Origin: CBDCZI01 sp965224495
GTDB lineage: Bacteria; Bacteroidota; Bacteroidia; Cytophagales; JAAEPT01
DNA length: 52,901 nucleotides
Direction of reading: 5' to 3'
Assembly: GCA_965224495.1 (NCBI GenBank)
Contig: CBDCZI010000026.1
Span: 1 to 52,901, forward strand
Part shown: positions 34,749 to 43,814 of the stretch, piece by piece
Layout of the letters: each line of letters starts with the position of its first letter
How positions within the stretch are numbered: the first letter of the stretch is position 1
The notes under the pieces: model-generated
Told to the model about the DNA's origin: nothing
Databases searched by the model: none
What the model saw: only the letters and a program-made list of their open reading frames with translations
Program-made: the position numbers and the translations under genes

Positions 34749-34788
34749 AAAAAGCCTCTTGAAAATCAGACTTTTCAAGAGGCTTTTG
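34749..34788 (-). terminator. intrinsic terminator of aspA
   Basis: AAAAGCCTCTTGAAAA (34750-34765), loop TCAGAC, TTTTCAAGAGGCTTTT (34772-34787). Fully paired long stem with A/T tracts in both directions, 23 bp past the aspA stop. Confidence 0.88.
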
Positions 34789-34810
34789 TTCTAATTGAAC
34801 ACACTTTGTT

Positions 34811-36214
34811 TTACTTAATAAACTTAGGATTTTTTAAATTTTCTGGAGAGAAGATACGGTCTAGTTTTTCCTTTTCTATCCAGCCTTTCTCTAAAACAAT
34901 ATCATATACTCTTTTTCCTGTTCGGAAAGCTTCTTTCGCTATTTCAGAACATTTCTCATACCCCAAAACAGGATTTAAAGCCGTTACCACACCCACGCTA
35001 TTTGCTACATTTGCAGCACAAACAGCCTCGTTAGCCGTAATACCGACTACACAACGGTCAATCAACGTATGAATAGAACTTGTTAACGTATCCGTAGATT
35101 GAAAAATAGCATACGACATTACAGGTTCCATTACGTTCAATTGCAATTGTCCTGCCTCAGCAGCCATTGTAATTGTTACATCGTTACCGATAACCAAATA
35201 ACAAACTTGATTAACCACTTCAGGAATTACAGGATTTACTTTCCCTGGCATAATCGAAGAACCAGGTTGCATACGAGGTAAATTAATTTCGTTAAACCCT
35301 GCACGAGGACCTGACGAAAGCAAACGCAAATCATTACATATCTTAGACAATTTGGTAGCCACTCGTTTCAACACACCGCTAATCTGCACATATGCTCCAG
35401 TATCCGAAGTTTGTTCGATAAGATTAGGTGCTAAAAACAACGGTAAACCAGTAATCTCAGCTAATTTTTTGATAGATAATTCAGGATAGCCTTCAGGAGC
35501 ATTAATCGTTGTTCCAATGGCAGTTGCTCCCAAATTCATCTCCAACAAAAGATTTCTAGCATCTTTCAAGCATTTGATATCATCATCGAGCGTAACCGAA
35601 AAAGCGGTAAACTCATCACCCAAAGCCATAGGCACAGCATCTTGCAACTGCGTCCGCCCCATTTTTAAAATATCTTTAAACTCATCACCCTTTACAGCAA
35701 AAGCTTTTTCCAATGCGCGCAACGCCTCTATCAATCCGTTAATTCCATTATATAACGCCAAACGGAAAGCCGTTGGGTACGTGTCATTTGTCGATTGCGA
35801 ATAATTCACGTGGTTGTTGGGGTGAATTACCTCATAATACCCTTTTTCAAGTCCAATAATTTCCAACGCTTTGTTGGCAATCACCTCATTGACATTCATA
35901 TTTGTTGACGTTCCCGCACCACCCTGTATCGTGTCCACAGGAAACTGGTCGATAAGCTCACCAGCAATCAGTGCATCTGACGCCTCTTGTATCGCCTTCG
36001 AAACCTTTGGTTCGAGCACCCCTAATTCTTCATTTGTCTGAGCACAAGCCTTTTTCACCATAGCGTAAGCTCTAATTAGACCCGGGTTATGCGAAATCGG
36101 AATACCTGTAATCGGAAAATTCTCTATGGCTCTCAACGTTTGAATACCATAATATTTATCATTTGGAATCTCTCTATCTCCCAAAAAATCGTGTTCTATA
36201 CGTGTCTTCGCCAT
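34811..36214 (-). CDS. aspA: aspartate ammonia-lyase (aspartase)
   Basis: 467 residues. Fumarase/aspartase superfamily with the three conserved regions GGAGTSTNMNVNEVI, GRTQLQDAVPMALGDEF and the signature GSSIMPGKVNPVIPE, whose PVIPEVVNQ ending is aspartase-like rather than the PTQCEA of fumarase C. It releases ammonia and fumarate from L-aspartate as a cytosolic homotetramer. Stand-alone transcription unit. Upstream is a long inverted repeat (36266-36303) that could be a control site. Substrate assignment rests on motif match only. Confidence 0.88.
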   Translation of the reverse strand: MAKTRIEHDFLGDREIPNDKYYGIQTLRAIENFPITGIPISHNPGLIRAYAMVKKACAQTNEELGVLEPKVSKAIQEASDALIAGELIDQFPVDTIQGGAGTSTNMNVNEVIANKALEIIGLEKGYYEVIHPNNHVNYSQSTNDTYPTAFRLALYNGINGLIEALRALEKAFAVKGDEFKDILKMGRTQLQDAVPMALGDEFTAFSVTLDDDIKCLKDARNLLLEMNLGATAIGTTINAPEGYPELSIKKLAEITGLPLFLAPNLIEQTSDTGAYVQISGVLKRVATKLSKICNDLRLLSSGPRAGFNEINLPRMQPGSSIMPGKVNPVIPEVVNQVCYLVIGNDVTITMAAEAGQLQLNVMEPVMSYAIFQSTDTLTSSIHTLIDRCVVGITANEAVCAANVANSVGVVTALNPVLGYEKCSEIAKEAFRTGKRVYDIVLEKGWIEKEKLDRIFSPENLKNPKFIK

Positions 36215-36265
36215 AGTAAAAGTGTTTAAATTTTACTTAATTTATAAAAATGTTTTGATAAGCCT

Positions 36266-36303
36266 ATTGTTTCCTCTCAAAATATTTATTGAAAGGAAAC
36301 AAT
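36266..36303. promoter_or_regulatory. inverted repeat upstream of aspA
   Basis: ATTGTTTCCT (36266-36275) and AGGAAACAAT (36294-36303) are perfect 10-bp inverted arms around an 18-bp AT-rich spacer, 52-89 bp before the aspA start. Spacing of 28 bp between arm starts and AT-rich centre suit a dimeric regulator, or a hairpin. No U-tract, so a terminator is less likely. Confidence 0.45.
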
Positions 36304-36351
36304 AATATGGAGCATCGCTTTAGCTATGAAATGATGTAGCCATAAAATAGT

Positions 36352-36381
36352 GTCTGTCAGTTTCTGTAATCACTGACAGAC
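36352..36381 (-). terminator. hairpin downstream of the efflux operon
   Basis: GTCTGTCAGT (36352-36361), loop of 10 nt, ACTGACAGAC (36372-36381). It lies 18 bp past the RND pump stop, but the following minus-strand sequence lacks a good U run. Confidence 0.45.
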
Positions 36382-36399
36382 TTCGGTAGCTAAATGGTG

Positions 36400-39300
36400 T
36401 TAATAACGCTTGTAAATCTTAGCTTTTAGACGTTCCACTAACAAAAACATAACAGGTACAATAATCAGTGTTAAGAAAGTTGCAAAGGTAATACCGAAGA
36501 TAATTGTCCAGGACATTGGTCCCCAAAACATGGTCATGTCTCCACCGATTGATAGGTTTGGACTGTAACTTTTCAGTAAATCAAAGAAATCAATATTTAA
36601 ACCGATCGCTAATGGAATTAAACCCAAAACAGTAGTGATGGCGGTCAATAATACAGGGCGAAGTCTTGTTTTTCCTCCTTCTACAAGGTTGTCTATTAAG
36701 TCTTCTTTACCGTATTGTTCATTTTCTTTTAATTGAACAACTGTTCGTTCTTTTAGTAAAATAGTGTAATCAATCAATACAATGGCATTGTTTACGACAA
36801 TACCTGCCAATGAAATAATTCCTATCATTGTCATCATAATAACAAAATCCATATTGAATGCCATTAAGCCTAATAACACACCTGTGATACTCAATAATAC
36901 AGAGAAAAGGATAATGAACGGGGAGGAAATACGGTTAAATTGTGCAACGATAATCAGTAAAATCAAGAATACAGCTATCATTAAGGCTTTCATTAAGAAT
37001 GCCATCTCTTCAGCTTGACTCTCTTGTTCGCCTGTAAAACTGTATTTGTAACCGTAAGGTAAAAACTCTTTTTCTTTACTTTTTAATAGGTTCTTGATTT
37101 GGTCATTGATTTCGGTAGCGTTGTAACTGTCCAGGACATTGGAATAAATAGTAACTACTCGTTCTCTGTTTTTACGTTTGATTGCTCCTAAGGAAGACGT
37201 GTCAGAAACAGTAGCTACTGCCGAAATAGGGACTTGTTTAATTCTTCCGTTTGAAGGGTCTCTGAATGTAATGTTTTGATTCATTAATGAGTTCATGTCG
37301 TGACGGTAGCGGTCAGCTAGACGTAAGTAAATATCATAATCATCTTCGCCATCTTTAAACCTCGATACGTCACTTCCGTACAGTGCTTTTCTTAAAGTAG
37401 TGGCAATGTTGTATGTCGAAACGCCTAAACGTTCAGCTTGTGCATTGTTGATGTTGATTACGTACTCTGGTTTTCCAGTTTCTAAATCCGTTTTCAAACC
37501 TTCAATACCCTCAATTTTCGCATGATTGATGGTGTGTATGATGTTTTCGGACAGATGAATCAACGTGTCGTAAGTATCTCCTGATATTTCAATGTTAATT
37601 GGTTTCCCAACAGGGGGTCCATCTCTGTTTTGCTCAACGGTAATGATAGCGTCTAAATAATCCTCTTTTTTGATAGCATTACGTACCGACTTCATTACTT
37701 CCGAAGATAAAATACCTTTTCTTTCTAAGAAGGGTTTGAACTCGACAGTCAAACGTGCTTTGTGGGGTGTAGCGGCCCCTGCTCCTCCAAACGGGTCTCC
37801 TGGATCTGAAGTACCTTCTCCAATTTGAACGGTAAAGGCTTTTATTGACTGTTTGATTGTTGTGTCTGTATATATTTCTTTCTCTATTCTTTTCTCTAAA
37901 CTTTTGACCAATTCATTGGTTTCCTCTATGCCTGTCCCTAAAGGTAACTCAACAAATACATTGAAGTATTTAGGTTCGTTTTCAGGAAAGAATAGTGTTT
38001 TTGGTGGGAATAATACCACTAAACCGATAGAAGCAACTAATAACCCAATGGTACCAAATAAATAAAGGTAGGGCTTGAAACCTCGTAATGCGGAGTCTAA
38101 AAACTGCTCATACAAGTTTTCTAAATAAGGTAAAAACTTAGCTTGAAAATATTCGGCTGATGGGTGTAAAAAATAGATGTTTAGCACATACAGAATAGAA
38201 AATAAGATAATTAAATTACCTAAAACTGGAGCGCTTGTTGTTACCATTACAATACCTAAAACTATTGCTATTACAACGTAAATCCACATTTTTTTACGGT
38301 TGACCTTGTCTTCTTTTATTTTCATAAACACAGCCGTAAACACAGGGTTAATAACTAATGCTACAAATAACGAAGAACCTAAAACGATCATCAAAGTAAT
38401 AGGTAAAAAACGCATGAATTTACCCATAATCCCTGGCCACATCAATAGAGGCAAGAAAGCGGCTAAAGTTGTCGCTGTCGAAGCGATAATAGGCCAAGAA
38501 ATTTCTCCAACACCTTCTTTTGCTGCCTTGATAGGGGAGTAGCCTTTGGTCATCAGACGGAATACGTTTTCGACCACAACAATACCGTTATCGACAAGCA
38601 TTCCTAACGCCATAATCAATCCAAACAAGACCATCATATTGATAGTGAAACCTAAACTATCTAAAATAGTAAATGACAAAAACATAGACATAGGAATAGC
38701 GATACCAACAAATAGGGCATTTCGTGTTCCTAAGAAAAAGAGCAACACACCAACTACCAAGATGACACCCGAAATAATGCTGTTTTCGAGGTTGTTTACA
38801 TTGTCTCTTGTGTCATTACTTTGGTCTAAAGTGATGACTATTTCTAAGTCTTTAGGTACACGATGGTTTTCTCTTGCTTCTGTAATTATTTCATTTATCT
38901 TGTCAGATGCTTTGATTAAGTTTTTACCACTTTCTTTAACCACTTCTAAAACGATTACATTTTTACCGTTAAATCGTGCGTAACTTAATCTTTCTTTGGG
39001 TTCTAAACGGATAGGTTTGTCTGCCAATACATCTCGTAAGTAAACAATCTTCGCTTTTTCACTTTTGATAATGATATTGTTCATCTCTTCGACAGAATGA
39101 AACTGATCGTCAATTTTTAGGGAAATTTCTAAACCACCTGTTTTTATGTTTCCTGCTGACATACTGATATTCCGACCCTTAATCGCATTTTCAACGTCTT
39201 GAAAACTCAACTTTAGAGACGTTAATTTATGTACGTCAATATCTATTTTCACTTCTTTTTCTTCAACACCTTTTATTTTTACTTCTGAAATCTGACTCAA

Positions 39301-39849
39301 TACCTCTATTTTGTCTTTGAAATCTTCGGCGTATTCTTTCAATTGTTCGGGTTGGTAATCACCTGATAAATTGATAAACATAATCGGGAAATCACTCATG
39401 TTGACATCCGAAACTGCAGGGTCTTGGTCCAGGTCTGAAGGCCAATCTTTTTGTGATTTGGCTTTGTCAACGGCATCTTTGACATCTTGCAATGCTTGGG
39501 AAACTTCTATGTTGGGTTGAAACTCTATCATTACCATAGAGAAATCTTGCATAGAGTTTGATAGTATCTTTTTGATACCATCTACACTGTTTATTTCCTT
39601 TTCTAATGGTTTAGTGATGAACTTTTCTATGTTTTCTGTGGAGTTACCTGGGTAAGGAACAGTAACCATAATCTGAGGCATAACCACTTCTGGAAACGCT
39701 TCTTTAGGCATTATTTTGTACGAATATGCACCAATTACCAAAATGATAAATGTGATAAAAAACACGGTTGTACGGTTTGTTACCGCCCATGTACTCAATC
39801 CAAACTCTCGAATAACATCGAGTATATTGTTCTTTTTATTATCCATCAC
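36400..39849 (-). CDS. RND-family efflux pump inner-membrane subunit
   Basis: 1149 residues, longer than AcrB (~1050). Twelve-helix AcrB/MMPL fold: TM1 TVFFITFIILVIGAYSYKI followed by the porter-domain start MVTVPYPGNSTENIEKFITK; TM4 GMLVDNGIVVVENVF carries the proton-relay position as Asp-Asn (about residue 418) where AcrB has Asp-Asp; TM10-11 SLAGIVVNNAIVLIDY. Extra length comes from a segment with several helices at about residues 520-610 (VVIAIVLGIVMVTTSAPVLG, IILFSILYVLNIYFL). Works with the adaptor and TolC-like channel encoded upstream to expel drugs, detergents or other amphiphiles; substrate unknown. Last gene of the tetR-tolC-adaptor-pump operon. Confidence 0.93.
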   Translation of the reverse strand: MMDNKKNNILDVIREFGLSTWAVTNRTTVFFITFIILVIGAYSYKIMPKEAFPEVVMPQIMVTVPYPGNSTENIEKFITKPLEKEINSVDGIKKILSNSMQDFSMVMIEFQPNIEVSQALQDVKDAVDKAKSQKDWPSDLDQDPAVSDVNMSDFPIMFINLSGDYQPEQLKEYAEDFKDKIEVLSQISEVKIKGVEEKEVKIDIDVHKLTSLKLSFQDVENAIKGRNISMSAGNIKTGGLEISLKIDDQFHSVEEMNNIIIKSEKAKIVYLRDVLADKPIRLEPKERLSYARFNGKNVIVLEVVKESGKNLIKASDKINEIITEARENHRVPKDLEIVITLDQSNDTRDNVNNLENSIISGVILVVGVLLFFLGTRNALFVGIAIPMSMFLSFTILDSLGFTINMMVLFGLIMALGMLVDNGIVVVENVFRLMTKGYSPIKAAKEGVGEISWPIIASTATTLAAFLPLLMWPGIMGKFMRFLPITLMIVLGSSLFVALVINPVFTAVFMKIKEDKVNRKKMWIYVVIAIVLGIVMVTTSAPVLGNLIILFSILYVLNIYFLHPSAEYFQAKFLPYLENLYEQFLDSALRGFKPYLYLFGTIGLLVASIGLVVLFPPKTLFFPENEPKYFNVFVELPLGTGIEETNELVKSLEKRIEKEIYTDTTIKQSIKAFTVQIGEGTSDPGDPFGGAGAATPHKARLTVEFKPFLERKGILSSEVMKSVRNAIKKEDYLDAIITVEQNRDGPPVGKPINIEISGDTYDTLIHLSENIIHTINHAKIEGIEGLKTDLETGKPEYVININNAQAERLGVSTYNIATTLRKALYGSDVSRFKDGEDDYDIYLRLADRYRHDMNSLMNQNITFRDPSNGRIKQVPISAVATVSDTSSLGAIKRKNRERVVTIYSNVLDSYNATEINDQIKNLLKSKEKEFLPYGYKYSFTGEQESQAEEMAFLMKALMIAVFLILLIIVAQFNRISSPFIILFSVLLSITGVLLGLMAFNMDFVIMMTMIGIISLAGIVVNNAIVLIDYTILLKERTVVQLKENEQYGKEDLIDNLVEGGKTRLRPVLLTAITTVLGLIPLAIGLNIDFFDLLKSYSPNLSIGGDMTMFWGPMSWTIIFGITFATFLTLIIVPVMFLLVERLKAKIYKRY

Positions 39850-39852
39850 GTC

Positions 39853-40986
39853 CTATTTATTAGCGATTTTAACTTCAGCACCTTTATCAAGTCCTTTGTA
39901 ACCGTGGTTGACAATTTGAGTTGTAGCCGTTATCTTGTCACTTTCTATCACTGTTTTCCCTTCGTAAGACTGAATTACTTTAAGGTGTAATTTTTGAGCG
40001 ACTTCTTTTCCTTCCTTATTCTTAACAATTTCATAGAGGTAGTTTCCTTTCGAATCCGTTTGAATCAATAAGCGAGGTACAGTATAAACATCTTTCAAAT
40101 CGGTGTCTATGATTTTTACAGCCACTAACATATTTGGGGGATAATTACCCGAACCTTTCAAGTCTGCATGGATTTTAAAGGTTCTGTTCTCTGGGTTGAT
40201 ATAGTTTCCTTTGTAAATCACTTTACTTTCGATTGTTTTATTTTCTCCACTCAACAAACGCAAAATCACTTTATCATGTTGTTTTATTTTTGTGTAAAGA
40301 GCTTCCGAAACATCTGAGTTGACATAAACATCTGAGGTGTTTACAATTCGAGCAAACGGGACACCTGGTAATGCCATTTCTCCTGTGTTAGGGTATATTT
40401 CATCTACTTTTCCACTTACAGGCGAAGTGATTACTGCTTTCGAACGTTGTGTTTTTGCTGTTTGTATCGCTTGTTGAATACTTTCTTTTCTGTTTTTGGC
40501 TTGTAAATATTGGATTTCAGTTCCTACATTTTGCTTAAACATACTTTCTTGTTTCTTGAAAATATCAACAGCCAACTCCAACGATTTATTTAACTCATTG
40601 ATTTGTTTGTTAATTAAGGCAGTATTCAAATAAGCTAATGCTTGTCCTTTTCGTACTTTCTGACCTTCACGAACGATTATTCTTTTGATAATGCCATTTA
40701 GTTCGGGGACAACGTTGACCGTTTGGTTACTTTGTACCACGCCATGCACTTCTACATAAGAGGTGAAATTGGTTTTTGTTAAATTTTGTACACCAACAGC
40801 CATTCTTTCGTCTTTTACTGTTGTGTCTAAGTCTGCTATTTTAGTTTCTACCTCAGCAATTTTTTCTCTTAATTTACTGATTTCATCTAAAAACGTTTTC
40901 TTTTCTTTTTTGAGTACGGACAATTCAGACTTGCCACAAGCTGTAAACAAAACAGCCATTACGATAGGATATATTAGTTTTCTCAT
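39853..40986 (-). CDS. RND efflux periplasmic adaptor (membrane-fusion) lipoprotein
   Basis: 377 residues. Signal peptide II MRKLIYPIVMAVLFTAC with lipobox FTAC. A coiled coil (KKEKKTFLDEISKLREKIAE) precedes the lipoyl/barrel-sandwich half (VVPELNGIIKRIIVREGQKV, SPVSGKVDEIYPNTGEMA) and a second coil near residues 120-180. A beta-barrel domain and membrane-proximal domain follow. Connects the pump to the TolC-type channel. Ends 3 bp before the pump start. Confidence 0.92.
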   Translation of the reverse strand: MRKLIYPIVMAVLFTACGKSELSVLKKEKKTFLDEISKLREKIAEVETKIADLDTTVKDERMAVGVQNLTKTNFTSYVEVHGVVQSNQTVNVVPELNGIIKRIIVREGQKVRKGQALAYLNTALINKQINELNKSLELAVDIFKKQESMFKQNVGTEIQYLQAKNRKESIQQAIQTAKTQRSKAVITSPVSGKVDEIYPNTGEMALPGVPFARIVNTSDVYVNSDVSEALYTKIKQHDKVILRLLSGENKTIESKVIYKGNYINPENRTFKIHADLKGSGNYPPNMLVAVKIIDTDLKDVYTVPRLLIQTDSKGNYLYEIVKNKEGKEVAQKLHLKVIQSYEGKTVIESDKITATTQIVNHGYKGLDKGAEVKIANK

Positions 40987-41029
40987 TTTATATTTAGTTC
41001 AAACAACAAAAGTTGTGTGTCGGTGAATT

Positions 41030-42385
41030 TTATTTTCCTTCTTGGTACAATACGCCCAATGATTTTTGTAAATCTATATGCGAAATGATGACTTCGTACA
41101 AAGCGATATAATAGTTTGTTTTAGCATCTAATTGTGATGAAACAGCGTCTGTTAACTCAAAACTACTACTCATACCTTGTTCGTATTTTATTTTTGTAAC
41201 CTTTGTTACATTGTCTGCTAGGGCAATGTTTTCTTTATGGAAAGCTATTTTTTGCCTATTTACATTATACAATGCTTTGGTTTGTTCGTATTCCAAATTT
41301 AAGCCCAATTCAAGTTTAGCTAAATCTAATTTTGATTTTTCTAAAGTGATTTTTGCTTGGTTTACACGGTGTGTTTTCGAGAAACCTTGAAAAATAGGAA
41401 CGTCTAATTGTAAACCTACAAACGAATACCCCTTGTAATTGTCTGGTTTGAATAATTCTTTCCCTTTATTTGCTCCTGTGTTGTATCCTGCCGAACCAAA
41501 TAACGATAAGGTGGGGAAACCTTTAGAAATATTATAATCAACATTTATTTTATTTGCTTTGTTTGTTGTTTCGAGCATTTGGTATTCAATTCTGTTTTTC
41601 ATTTCCAAAGTAGGCAATGCGCTTGTAGTCGTTGTTTCAAAAGCTTTTTCTAAACTCCCTGTAAGCGTTAAGTTTTCGCTGTTTACCATTCCCATTTGGT
41701 ATTTTAATACTTTTTTAGAGATTTCTTGAAAAGAAATAAGACTTGCCAATTGCACCGAAACATTGTTTTTTTGTACCTGCAAGCGTTGTACGTCTATTTG
41801 TTCTACAAATCCATTTTCATAACGAATTTTTGTTTCTCTTAATAGCGTGTCCAAAATCTGTCCATCTCTTTTTAACATTTCTACACGTTGGTTAGCTACT
41901 AATACGCCATAATAAGCTTTACCCACTTTTTCTGCCACTTCAACTTTGGTACGTGTCAACGATTTGGTGAATAAATCTAAATATACTTTCGATGCTTTTA
42001 CACCTGCCAAATAAGCCCCGCTAAATAACAATTGTGTAGCTGTGATATTCATGTCATTGGCATATTGTACACCAAATCCGACAGCTGTAATCAGGTCTTC
42101 GGGAGCTTGTGGGTTGAATGCATTAGCTGGTAAAAACTGCTTTTTAATTTCCAAATTATCCATTGCTTGTAACTTACCATGTACTTGTGGTAAGCCCATT
42201 CCTATCGCTTCTTTCTTTTTGAAATTTGCTTTTTTGATATCTAAAGTAGCACTTTGTATATCGTATTGATGAGCAAAGGCGTATTGGAGGCATTGTTCTA
42301 AATCGAATGCGTTTGTTGTATCTACTTGTGCAGACAGGGAAATAGAAAAGAACAGACCTGCGATTAATAAGGCTAATTTTCTCAT
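41030..42385 (-). CDS. TolC-family outer-membrane channel protein
   Basis: 451 residues with signal peptide MRKLALLIAGLFFSISLSAQ. Two TolC/OEP helical repeats are evident: QCLQYAFAHQYDIQSA and, in the second half, LELGLNLEYEQTKALYNVNRQ. Heptad-rich segments make up the periplasmic tunnel. Outer-membrane exit duct of the RND complex. Starts inside the TetR gene's stop (4-bp overlap ATGA) and is followed 43 bp later by the adaptor. Confidence 0.9.
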   Translation of the reverse strand: MRKLALLIAGLFFSISLSAQVDTTNAFDLEQCLQYAFAHQYDIQSATLDIKKANFKKKEAIGMGLPQVHGKLQAMDNLEIKKQFLPANAFNPQAPEDLITAVGFGVQYANDMNITATQLLFSGAYLAGVKASKVYLDLFTKSLTRTKVEVAEKVGKAYYGVLVANQRVEMLKRDGQILDTLLRETKIRYENGFVEQIDVQRLQVQKNNVSVQLASLISFQEISKKVLKYQMGMVNSENLTLTGSLEKAFETTTTSALPTLEMKNRIEYQMLETTNKANKINVDYNISKGFPTLSLFGSAGYNTGANKGKELFKPDNYKGYSFVGLQLDVPIFQGFSKTHRVNQAKITLEKSKLDLAKLELGLNLEYEQTKALYNVNRQKIAFHKENIALADNVTKVTKIKYEQGMSSSFELTDAVSSQLDAKTNYYIALYEVIISHIDLQKSLGVLYQEGK

Positions 42386-42993
42386 TTTACTTGGTATTTT
42401 TCTTTGTAAATAGTTAACATTTCAAATCCTTTTGGTGATAGTATTCCAAACAAAAAGTGGTCAAAAAGTTCCATTTGTACGTCTATCAATTGGTATTGGG
42501 ACGGAGAGAATACTTCAGGATTAAAAGAACCTTCCATTTCTAATATTTTGAGTTTTGTCAAAATATCTGTATTGATTTCTTTGCGGTAAAAACCTTGTTT
42601 CACACCCTCTTCGAGATTTTCTTTTATAGATGAATATACTTTATCGTCTTTATGACAATTAAATTTTTCATACGCTTTTGGGTAATATTTTTGTAAATCA
42701 AAAATGACAGAAGCATCCATTGCCGAAAGAAACTCACGTACAAATACAGAAACCAAATACATTTCTTCGATAGCATCTTGGCTTTTTTCTTTGATGAGTT
42801 CAAACTGCTGGTCTTGTATAAAAGCAACACGTTCAACTACTGCCTCGACTAATGCTGATTTATCTTTAAAATGTTGGTAGATGGTTTTTTTTGACATAGA
42901 AAGACGTTGAGCCAAGTCGTCCATCGTTACGCTTTTTACACCGTAGCGAGGAAGTACCTCTACTGCTTTTTCAAGTATCTTTTCTCTTGTCAT
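42382..42993 (-). CDS. TetR/AcrR-family transcriptional regulator
   Basis: 203 residues. N-terminal helix-turn-helix VKSVTMDDLAQRLSMSKKTIYQHFKDK matches TetR DNA-binding domains; the C-terminal helical domain (residues ~60-203) would bind the effector. It heads the efflux operon and so probably represses it and itself. A palindrome 43060-43091 lies upstream of the TATTTTTG box. Effector unknown. Confidence 0.92.
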   Translation of the reverse strand: MTREKILEKAVEVLPRYGVKSVTMDDLAQRLSMSKKTIYQHFKDKSALVEAVVERVAFIQDQQFELIKEKSQDAIEEMYLVSVFVREFLSAMDASVIFDLQKYYPKAYEKFNCHKDDKVYSSIKENLEEGVKQGFYRKEINTDILTKLKILEMEGSFNPEVFSPSQYQLIDVQMELFDHFLFGILSPKGFEMLTIYKEKYQVK

Positions 42994-43036
42994 TTTTTGT
43001 GCCCTTAAAGGATTCTTTTGTTTTGTTGTTTGAAAA

Positions 43037-43044
43037 CAAAAATA
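43037..43044 (-). promoter_or_regulatory. -7 element TATTTTTG for the efflux operon
   Basis: Perfect TAnnTTTG, 43 bp upstream of the TetR start on the minus strand. The expected -33 region falls on the palindrome at 43060-43091. Confidence 0.5.
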
Positions 43045-43059
43045 GAATACGGTAAAGCT

Positions 43060-43091
43060 AAGGAAACTTTAGTGTTGCACAAAGTTTCCTT
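43060..43091. promoter_or_regulatory. palindrome between TetR operon and the 239-residue hydrolase (operator or terminator)
   Basis: AAGGAAACTTT (43060-43070) and AAAGTTTCCTT (43081-43091) are exact inverted arms; inside, GTG-TTG-CAC extends the hairpin with one bulged A. Two readings: operator overlapping the -33 region of the TetR operon, or the terminator of the hydrolase gene whose stop is 3 bp away. The U-run on the minus strand is poor. Confidence 0.5.
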
Positions 43092-43094
43092 GGT

Positions 43095-43814
43095 TTATTT
43101 TATTTTTATTGCGTTGTTTTTTTTGATGAAAGAAAGAATAGAGAAATGATTAGCGTCAATGTATTTCATATCTCCCATACCTCTACTTAATAATAGGTTA
43201 CATACTTTTTTGTTCGCAATTATAGTGTCATTTTTCGCTAATAACAAAGTGATTTCAGCACCTCCTTTCACAGGGAACTTAAAAACTGAATAAAGTTTCC
43301 ATAGGTAGAATAGCTCTTTGGAAGTCAGTTTTATGGTCTTTACTAACGAAGGGAGGAGTAGGTTGACTAAGTGAAAAATAGGGTGAAATAAGAAGCCTCC
43401 GGTACGTGTTTGAGTGGCTAATTTGAAAATTAAAGGTTCGACTATTCCGTCTGGACAAATTAAAATGGTTTGTTGTAGTTTTTGATGGTTTAACAAAGGG
43501 AATGATAGCCTTGCACCGATGCTGTAGGCGACGAGAGAGAATTGTTTTATTTCATGTTTTTCTACTAAAGCATCGATGAATGGTAACCAAAGGGCTACGA
43601 TTTCTTCTTTGTGTTCAAAAGAATGAACGGTTAGTGTGAAATGAAAGAAAGAGAAATCTTTTTCTTGGTCTTTAAAATAATTAGAAAAATAACGTGTATT
43701 CATTCCCACACCTGAAAAAGTAAATACAGCGTGTTGTCCCGAGCCTTTGTGATTGAAGGTTACTTCAACTCCTTTCTCTTTAAGTTTTTGTTGGTGTTGC
43801 TGGATGGTAAGCAT
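43095..43814 (-). CDS. alpha/beta-hydrolase-fold protein, function unknown
   Basis: 239 residues from ATG 43814 (an in-frame TTG two codons upstream is less likely). A reduced triad is visible: Ser in VAYSIGARLSF (nucleophile elbow), Asp in LLLAKNDTIIANKK, and His in IDANHFSILS; the oxyanion stretch is FTFSGVGMNTRYF. Weak homology to esterases of the Abhydrolase_6 group. No signal peptide, a few hydrophobic patches (LVNLLLPSLVKTIK). Single gene; substrate unknown. Confidence 0.75.
   Translation of the reverse strand: MLTIQQHQQKLKEKGVEVTFNHKGSGQHAVFTFSGVGMNTRYFSNYFKDQEKDFSFFHFTLTVHSFEHKEEIVALWLPFIDALVEKHEIKQFSLVAYSIGARLSFPLLNHQKLQQTILICPDGIVEPLIFKLATQTRTGGFLFHPIFHLVNLLLPSLVKTIKLTSKELFYLWKLYSVFKFPVKGGAEITLLLAKNDTIIANKKVCNLLLSRGMGDMKYIDANHFSILSFIKKNNAIKIK

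Noticed and set aside
34811..36214. Fumarase (FumC) instead of aspartase
   Set aside because: The segment after GSSIMPGKVNP is VIPEVVNQ, as in aspartases, not the TQCEA of fumarases.
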